From NCBI GenBank assembly GCA_029778965.1, contig JAKPBL010000669.1, positions 1 to 7,663 of the forward strand: a stretch of 7,663 bases of DNA. The letters run 5' to 3'. The notes under the pieces are model-generated. The model was not told the origin of the DNA. It saw nothing but the letters and a program-made list of their open reading frames with translations, and searched no databases. Positions 1 to 4,867 of the stretch are shown in pieces. Position 1 is the first letter of the stretch, and the number at the start of each line of letters is the position of its first letter. This stretch comes from Bacteroidota bacterium (lineage in GTDB: Bacteria > Bacteroidota > Bacteroidia > Chitinophagales > Chitinophagaceae). The position numbers were made by a program, and so were the translations under genes.

Positions 1-654
1 ACGATGATCGATGTGCTCAAGCGCCGCAAGCAGATCGAGGCTTACCTCACAAACCTGCAGGTGGAACGCCCGGCAGACGACAGCACTCTTGCTAACCCTG
101 CCGCACAACCGAAAACAGTAGCCCCGCCCCCCGTGCCGCCCCCGGCAGCGGAAGCACCCGCCGTCAAAGAGGCGGTAACGAAGAATACCAAGCTGCCGGC
201 ACTGGCAGGCAACAAGCCGGGAACCGACAGCAGCCGGTTGAAAAAAGAAGCACCCGCATTGCCGGCTGCCAGCAGCTTTAACCGGCATGCGCAGCAACCG
301 CATTTTGTAGGTATCGTGCTCGACGAGGTAGATCCGGTATATGTAGCCGAAACCCGCAACGCTTTCGACCGGTACAACAAAGAAAAATATTATACGCAAC
401 CGATGAACGTGGTCGTGGTCGATATGGGCGAAAAGCGAAAGCTGGTATCGATCAGGGGCTTTGAAAATGAAGCGGCGGCGGTGGACTATATCCGTAAGGC
501 GAAAGAACTGGCGCCGAAAGAAATCATTCCCTGGCTGAAAACCGGAAAATATTATTTTGTGCCGGTAGCCGAAGACAATATGGAACTGCTGATGCGCAAC
601 CGCGATTTCCCTGCCTACCAGCAATTCATTAAACAATTATTTCCCGATCTGTAA
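1..654 (+). CDS. C-terminal part of a SprE/PorW-like periplasmic lipoprotein (5' end outside window)
   Basis: The reading frame is open from base 1 and ends at TAA 652-654. The ATG at 4 is probably an internal Met, because the text around it (MIDVLKRRKQIEAYL) reads like the end of a helical repeat rather than a signal peptide. Visible parts, numbered from that Met: a helical stretch (1-20), a Pro/Ala-rich low-complexity linker (about 25-65, including APPPVPPPAAEAP), then a compact C-terminal domain (about 97-216) starting QPHFVGIVLDEVDPVYV and containing NAFDRYNKEKYY and IIPWLKTGKYYF. From memory, such a domain closes the TPR proteins of the SprE/PorW family, which are lipoproteins of the type IX secretion and gliding machinery in Bacteroidota. 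The TPR region and lipobox that would settle this lie upstream. The next gene starts 13 bp downstream, so an operon is likely. Another TPR envelope protein is the alternative. Confidence 0.6.
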   Translation, partial: TMIDVLKRRKQIEAYLTNLQVERPADDSTLANPAAQPKTVAPPPVPPPAAEAPAVKEAVTKNTKLPALAGNKPGTDSSRLKKEAPALPAASSFNRHAQQPHFVGIVLDEVDPVYVAETRNAFDRYNKEKYYTQPMNVVVVDMGEKRKLVSIRGFENEAAAVDYIRKAKELAPKEIIPWLKTGKYYFVPVAEDNMELLMRNRDFPAYQQFIKQLFPDL

Positions 655-667
655 CCGAACATAGACC

Positions 668-3094
668 ATGAAAAAAGTGAACAGTATTTTCTGGAAAGTA
701 TTTCTGCTTGGCCTGGGCGCTTTCGTCCTGCTGCTGCTGCTGATCAACCTGGGCGTGTTCGGGAAGCTGCCTTCGCTGAGCGAGCTGGAGAATCCGTCGA
801 TCGCCCAGGCAACAGAAGTGTATGCGGCCGACGGCACGCTGATGGGTAAGTATTTCAAGGAAAGGGGTAACCGCAGCAATGTGGAATACAAAGACATCTC
901 GAAGCACGCCATCAACGCGCTGGTGGCCACGGAAGACGAACGTTTTTACCAGCACTCGGGCATCGATGCCAAAGGCGTATTACGGGCGGTGGCTTACCTC
1001 GGCCGCCAGGGCGGCGGCAGCACCGTTACCCAGCAGCTCGCCCTGAATATGTTCGACGAAAGAGCACGCAATCCCCTTGCCCGCGTAATCCAGAAGCTGA
1101 AAGAATGGATCATCGCCATCAAGCTCGAACGCAATTTCACCAAGCAGGAAATACTGGCCCTGTACCTAAACGTGGTTCCTTTCAGCGACAACGTGTATGG
1201 CATCCGGAATGCATCGCTCACGTTTTTCAGCAAAGAGCCCGACCGCCTCAATGTTGAAGAAGCCGCCACCCTGGTGGGTATGGTGAACGGCCCCACGATC
1301 TTCAACCCGCGCCGCAATCCCAAGGCCGCCCTGAACCGCCGCAACCACGTGATCACGAAAATGGCCGAGAACAATTATATCACCGAAGCCGAAGCGGGCA
1401 AGCTGAAAAAACAGGCCATCGTACTGAACTATAAAAAGCAGGATGAGAATACGGGGCTGGCACCCTACCTGCGTGAAGTGGTCAGAGGCGATATCCGCCG
1501 CTGGTGTAAGGACCATACCAATCCCGCCACGGGCGATCCCTACGACATCTACAAAGACGGGCTGAAGATCTACACCACCATCAATCCACGGATGCAGTTG
1601 TATGCCGAAGAAGCCGTAACGAAGCATATGCCTGTGTTGCAGAAAGTGCTTGATGCCCAGGCCAGCCTGAAAAAGGGCACCATCTGGAAAGACCGCGACA
1701 ATATATTGCTGAACGCGATGAAGGCGTCCGACCGATGGGACAACGAAAAGGAAGAAGGCATGAGCGAAGCAGAGATCAAAGCCAGCTTTAATAAGAAAGT
1801 GCCGATGAAAGTATTTGCATGGAATTCGAAACGGGAAAAAGACACCGTCATGACACCGCTCGACTCTATCAAATACCACCACCAACTGCTGCAAACCTCG
1901 TTCATGGTAACCGACCCGGTAACCGGCGAGGTAAAAGCCTGGGTAGGCGGCATCGATTTCAAAACCTTTAAATTCGATCACGTCAATATCAATACCAAGC
2001 GCCAGGTGGGCTCATCGATCAAGCCATTCCTGTATTGCCAGGCGATCTATGAAGACGGCTTTACGCCCGAAACGCCGGTACAGAACGTGCAGCAGAACTT
2101 CCCCGGCTTTGGATTGGTGCCTGCCAAAGACAAATGCAACGGCAATACCGTAAGTATGGCCGGCGCGCTGACCTATTCGCTGAACTGCGCCACGGCTTAT
2201 ATCATGAAGCAAGTAGGGCCGCAGCGCTTCGTCGATTTCCTGCACAACATCAATATCAAGTCTGACATTCCCGCCTATCCTTCCATCTGCCTCGGCGCGG
2301 TAGACCTGTCGATGTACGAGATGCTGTACGGCTATACGATGTTCGCCAACCGCGGCTTCAGCGTACAGCCTACCTATATCACCCGTATTGAAGACAGGAA
2401 CGGCAATGTGCTGGAAAGCTTCCAGACCAAAATGAACCAGGTCATCAGCGAAGAAGCGGCTTATACCACCACCAAGATGCTGGGCGGCCCGGTCGAGATC
2501 GGCACCGCCGCCGGCTTGCGCGCCCGCCTGGGCGCGGCCGAAATGGCAGGTAAGACAGGTACCACGAACGACAATGCCGATGCCTGGTTCATCGGCTTCA
2601 CGCCCCAGTTGCTGGCCGGCACCTGGATCGGTTGCGACGACCGTTTCATCCGTCTCGAAAGCGGCCTCGGCTATGGTGGCAAGGCCGCCATGCCCATCTG
2701 GGAATATTTTTTCCAGAAAGTGTACGCCGACAAAACCCTCGGTATCGAGAAAGACCAACGCTTCGCCCAACCTGAACAGATGCGCAAGGAAGCCGAATAC
2801 GACTACATGCGCATCATCGAGCAGCAGGCGCCTCCCGGCGCGGAAGGCACCGACCAGGGCAATGGCGCCGCCGACCAGTACCTGATGGAACCTGATACCA
2901 CGCATATTCCGCCTGAATCGGACCTCAATGCAGAAGAAAAAAAAATACTGAAAGAAGCCACCCAGGGCCTGAAAAAAGACGACAAGAAACAACCTGATAA
3001 GCCTGCAGTCAAACCTGAAGAAGAATCGAAAGAGAAAAAAGGGCTGTTCAAAAAAATCTTCGGCAAAAAAGACAAGAACAAGAACAACCAGTGA
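668..3094 (+). CDS. mrcA: Penicillin-binding protein 1A, bifunctional glycosyltransferase/transpeptidase
   Basis: An 808-aa class A PBP that polymerises lipid II and cross-links peptidoglycan in the periplasm, anchored in the inner membrane. The N-terminus is short and basic, followed by one membrane helix (about residues 9-30). The GT51 domain (about 50-230) has EDERFYQHSG (catalytic Glu89), GGSTVTQQLALN (116-127), the KLKEWIIAIKLE helix (143-154) and EILALYLN (161-168). The transpeptidase domain (about 405-690) has SSIK (449-452, nucleophile Ser449), SLN (504-506) and KTGT (629-632), so both active sites look intact. Between them (about 265-405) lies a linker with a Lys/Glu-rich stretch near 325-395. 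The C-terminal tail (about 750-808) is charged and ends in a Lys-rich block (KKGLFKKIFGKK, 790-801). The length is normal for Bacteroidota PBP1A. Start ATG 668 fits the signal-anchor. The stop overlaps the sigma gene. The symbol is borrowed from E. coli. Confidence 0.95.
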   Translation: MKKVNSIFWKVFLLGLGAFVLLLLLINLGVFGKLPSLSELENPSIAQATEVYAADGTLMGKYFKERGNRSNVEYKDISKHAINALVATEDERFYQHSGIDAKGVLRAVAYLGRQGGGSTVTQQLALNMFDERARNPLARVIQKLKEWIIAIKLERNFTKQEILALYLNVVPFSDNVYGIRNASLTFFSKEPDRLNVEEAATLVGMVNGPTIFNPRRNPKAALNRRNHVITKMAENNYITEAEAGKLKKQAIVLNYKKQDENTGLAPYLREVVRGDIRRWCKDHTNPATGDPYDIYKDGLKIYTTINPRMQLYAEEAVTKHMPVLQKVLDAQASLKKGTIWKDRDNILLNAMKASDRWDNEKEEGMSEAEIKASFNKKVPMKVFAWNSKREKDTVMTPLDSIKYHHQLLQTSFMVTDPVTGEVKAWVGGIDFKTFKFDHVNINTKRQVGSSIKPFLYCQAIYEDGFTPETPVQNVQQNFPGFGLVPAKDKCNGNTVSMAGALTYSLNCATAYIMKQVGPQRFVDFLHNINIKSDIPAYPSICLGAVDLSMYEMLYGYTMFANRGFSVQPTYITRIEDRNGNVLESFQTKMNQVISEEAAYTTTKMLGGPVEIGTAAGLRARLGAAEMAGKTGTTNDNADAWFIGFTPQLLAGTWIGCDDRFIRLESGLGYGGKAAMPIWEYFFQKVYADKTLGIEKDQRFAQPEQMRKEAEYDYMRIIEQQAPPGAEGTDQGNGAADQYLMEPDTTHIPPESDLNAEEKKILKEATQGLKKDDKKQPDKPAVKPEEESKEKKGLFKKIFGKKDKNKNNQ
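2937..2945 (+). repeat. A9 homopolymer in the PBP1A tail, with an in-frame A AAA AAA heptamer
   Basis: Nine consecutive A residues encode part of EEKKI at about residues 757-761. Relative to the PBP frame (codons GAA AAA AAA ATA) bases 2938-2944 form the -1 slippery heptamer A AAA AAA. A -1 slip would add 17 codons and stop at TGA 2995-2997, removing the Lys-rich C-terminal block. I see no strong downstream hairpin, so this is only a sequence feature; nothing shows that it is used. Confidence 0.5.
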
Positions 3095-3660
3095 CCGACT
3101 TCTCTGACCGGGAGATGGTTCAACGCATGCAGGCAGGCGACACCACCGCTTTCAAAACCATTTTTCTGCGGTATTACACCTCGCTCTGCCTGTTCGCGAA
3201 CGATTATCTCGGAAACCCGCAACGGGCAGAAGAGATCGTATCAGATGTTTTTGCCAACGTCTGGGAAAACCGGCAACGGCTGCCGCTCGACGGCTTGTCT
3301 CCCGCCTACTTCCGCGCCGCTATTTTCAACCGCTGCATAAACGAAAGCAAACGCGGCCGCCTTCGGCAGCTCTATCTCGACTACGCCAAAAACAATCCTG
3401 CTTTTTTTGAAGACGACGATACGCCGGGCCGACAACTGGAGATCCGGGAAAATGTGCGGCTTGTACAGGAAGCAGTGCAGGCACTGCCGGAAAGATGCAG
3501 GGAAGTGTTTTTACTGAGCCGCTTCCAGAACATGCGTTACAAAGACATCGCCCGGCAATTGGGAATCTCACCCAAAACCGTCGAAAACCAGGTACAGATC
3601 GCTATCGCCAAATTGCGGGAAGCCCTGAAACACCTGCCCCTGCTTTTGATTTTTTTTTGA
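3091..3660 (+). CDS. ECF RNA polymerase sigma factor, Bacteroidota FecI/RpoE-like
   Basis: A 189-aa sigma-70 family ECF factor that should direct RNA polymerase to the receptor operon. Region 2 (about residues 16-83) includes GDTTAFKTIFLRYY, AEEIVSDVFANVWENR and AYFRAAIFNRCIN. Region 4 (about 122-178) includes VQALPERCREVFLLSRF and the helix-turn-helix YKDIARQLGISPKTVENQV (150-168). It ends in a hydrophobic tail, LPLLLIFF, which I recall as common in Bacteroidota sigma factors paired with FecR. The GTG start at 3091 is preferred because it yields the usual short lead (SDREMVQRMQAGD) before region 2; an in-frame ATG at 3115 would cut into it. GTGA 3091-3094 overlaps the PBP1A stop, implying translational coupling and leaving no room for its own adjacent promoter. 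No C-terminal SnoaL or other extra domain is present. It is co-directional with the fecR gene 48 bp away. Confidence 0.95.
   Translation: MTDFSDREMVQRMQAGDTTAFKTIFLRYYTSLCLFANDYLGNPQRAEEIVSDVFANVWENRQRLPLDGLSPAYFRAAIFNRCINESKRGRLRQLYLDYAKNNPAFFEDDDTPGRQLEIRENVRLVQEAVQALPERCREVFLLSRFQNMRYKDIARQLGISPKTVENQVQIAIAKLREALKHLPLLLIFF
3650..3658 (+). repeat. T9 homopolymer at the sigma stop codon, containing T TTT TTT in frame
   Basis: Nine T residues run into the stop codon TGA 3658-3660. In the sigma frame (ATT TTT TTT TGA) bases 3651-3657 make the -1 slippery heptamer T TTT TTT. A -1 slip would add 14 residues (LIPPGGFAPVVCLW) and stop at TAA 3699-3701, seven bases before the fecR ATG. No GC-rich stem precedes the tract, so it is not an intrinsic terminator. 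Use of the site is not shown by the sequence. Confidence 0.5.
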
Positions 3661-3708
3661 TTCCTCCTGGGGGATTTGCTCCGGTTGTTTGTTTATGGTA
3701 ACAGACAT
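3661..3708 (+). other. Spacer between sigma and fecR genes
   Basis: A 48-bp gap with a G-rich patch (CCTGGGGGATTTG, 3666-3678) and then T-rich sequence. I find no convincing Bacteroidota promoter (TTTG...TAnnTTTG) and no terminator, so sigma and fecR are probably on one transcript. The gap is open in the frame shared by sigma and fecR: only the TGA at 3658 separates the two readings. Confidence 0.5.
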
Positions 3709-4764
3709 ATGGAAAACAACATCGAGCCTTTACTGCTGAAATACCTGGCCGGTTCGGCCGATAACGACGAACGCATACAGGTGGAAGACTGGCTGGCGGC
3801 CGAGCCCCGGCACCTGGAGCATTTCATGGAGCTGGAACGCTCCTGGAACCGGAGCAGTCTCAACAGCTATATGGCGCCGGCTGATCCCGGCGCTGCTTAC
3901 CGGCAACTGGAGAAACGGCTGTTCCTCCCGCCCGTACGCTCTTTGACCCGGTACTGGCGCGCCGCGGCAGCGGTCGCCGTATTATTGGGCGGCGGCTGGC
4001 TGGCCAGCCGCCTGTTGCCTGCTTTAAAACCGGCCCACCCGCCCGTAGTAGCTACCGAAATCAGGGTGCCGGCAGGCGAGAAAAAACAGGTAGTGCTTCC
4101 CGACAGCACCCGCATATGGCTCAACGCCGGCAGCCACCTGGTCATTGCAGCCGGCTACGGCGAACAGCATCGCCGGCTGCAACTGGATGGAGAAGCGCTG
4201 TTCGATATCCGTTCGCACAACAACGCCTTCCCGCTGGAAATTGAAGCAGGCCGTTATTTTATCGAAGACATCGGTACCGTTTTCAACCTGCGAAGCTATT
4301 CGGCCGACAAAACCTTTGAAGCCACCGTGCTGGAAGGCCAGATCAATATCAGACCCCGCGCTGCAAAGAATGCCGAACAGGTGATTGCATTGCGGAAAAA
4401 TGAAACCTTCCGCGCAGGGCCGGCTCTGGCAAAAAAACCAGGTATGCCCGACAGCAGCAGCGCCGGCGCTACAGAACAAATACGCAAAACAACCTTGCCC
4501 CCCGAGGCGCAGCAGATACCCTGGCGCAATGACCAACTGGTATTCGACAGCCTTCTCTTTGAAGACATTGCCCGGCAACTGGAACGTCATTACAATATCC
4601 ATATCGCCGTGGAAGACAGTGTGCTGAAAACCTATCGTTTTACCGGCCGCTTCAGTGCCCGGAAAGACTATCGTTCCATTTTACAGATTATCGGCGAACT
4701 CACACCGATGACCTATACCATTCAAAACGACACCATTCACATCCAATCCAAACCAATACCATGA
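3709..4764 (+). CDS. FecR-type anti-sigma factor / sigma regulator with C-terminal DUF4974 domain
   Basis: A 351-aa inner-membrane protein that should hold and regulate the sigma factor encoded just upstream. The cytoplasmic N-terminal segment (1-80) has the family pattern LLLKYLAGSADNDERIQVEDWL. One membrane helix follows (about 83-106, WRAAAAVAVLLGGGWLASRL). The periplasmic FecR domain (about 115-215) starts EIRVPAGEKKQVVLPDST and contains IWLNAGSHLVI and LDGEALFDI. A Pro/Ala/Ser-rich linker (about 235-270) leads to a DUF4974 domain (about 277-346, LVFDSLLFEDIARQLERHY ... YRFTGRF), the part thought to contact the receptor's STN domain. ATG 3709 is chosen because MENNIEPLLLKYLAG is the typical family start; an in-frame TTG at 3676 would only add 11 atypical residues. 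Stop TGA 4762-4764. The next gene is the matching receptor, completing a cell-surface signalling set. Confidence 0.94.
   Translation: MENNIEPLLLKYLAGSADNDERIQVEDWLAAEPRHLEHFMELERSWNRSSLNSYMAPADPGAAYRQLEKRLFLPPVRSLTRYWRAAAAVAVLLGGGWLASRLLPALKPAHPPVVATEIRVPAGEKKQVVLPDSTRIWLNAGSHLVIAAGYGEQHRRLQLDGEALFDIRSHNNAFPLEIEAGRYFIEDIGTVFNLRSYSADKTFEATVLEGQINIRPRAAKNAEQVIALRKNETFRAGPALAKKPGMPDSSSAGATEQIRKTTLPPEAQQIPWRNDQLVFDSLLFEDIARQLERHYNIHIAVEDSVLKTYRFTGRFSARKDYRSILQIIGELTPMTYTIQNDTIHIQSKPIP
4145..4182 (+). repeat. 11-bp perfect inverted repeat inside fecR
   Basis: TTGCAGCCGGC (4145-4155) and GCCGGCTGCAA (4172-4182) are exact reverse complements around a 16-base loop. It lies in codons for about VIAAGYGEQHRRLQL in the FecR domain. 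The arms hold eight G/C pairs, so the mRNA hairpin would be stable. It may be chance within GC-rich coding sequence; no function is shown. Confidence 0.55.
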
Positions 4765-4867
4765 GCGGATAACCCACAAAAAACCGGAAATGCGGGAACA
4801 TTTCCGGCGAAAAATTGATGCTGAAAACCCGTCGCAGGGATTAACAAACACCAAACCATACGAATGT
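4765..4867 (+). promoter_or_regulatory. fecR-susC intergenic region, likely susC leader/promoter region
   Basis: A 103-bp gap with no gene, holding the 9-bp hairpin at 4784-4807 and then AT-rich sequence up to the receptor ATG. This is where a sigma-dependent promoter for the receptor operon would be expected, by analogy with other FecI/FecR/SusC loci. I cannot identify one: no clean TTTG...TAnnTTTG pair is present on the + strand, and the binding sequence of this ECF sigma is unknown. There is no Shine-Dalgarno before ATG 4868, only A-rich sequence (CCAAACCATACGA), which is normal for Bacteroidota. Confidence 0.4.
4778..4807 (-). terminator. Hairpin plus T-run, intrinsic-terminator-like on the minus strand
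   Basis: CCGGAAATG (4784-4792) and CATTTCCGG (4799-4807) form a perfect 9-bp stem with a 6-base loop (CGGGAA). Read on the minus strand the stem is directly followed by six T residues (complement of A4778-A4783), the form of an intrinsic terminator. On the + strand the stem is followed by CGAAAAATTG, with no T-run, so it should not end fecR transcription. It may act in the + transcript as a processing or stability hairpin. No minus-strand protein gene reads toward it, which raises the question of an antisense RNA starting near the susC start. Confidence 0.5.

Noticed and set aside
1166..2992. Minus-strand open frames (1166-1981 and 2012-2992) opposite PBP1A
   Set aside because: They overlap catalytic motifs of PBP1A on the other strand, show no domain pattern, and contain His/Phe-rich text typical of reversed coding sequence.
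3641..3660. Poly-T at the sigma 3' end as an intrinsic terminator
   Set aside because: No stem precedes the T tract, the tract is coding, and fecR follows in the same direction.
3676..3708. In-frame TTG at 3676 as the fecR start
   Set aside because: It adds 11 residues that do not fit the family; ATG 3709 gives the usual FecR N-terminus.
4786..4791. GGAAAT resembling the -35 element of E. coli FecI promoters
   Set aside because: It is part of the hairpin arm, and no matching -10 element lies about 17 bp downstream; Bacteroidota ECF promoters need not follow the E. coli form.
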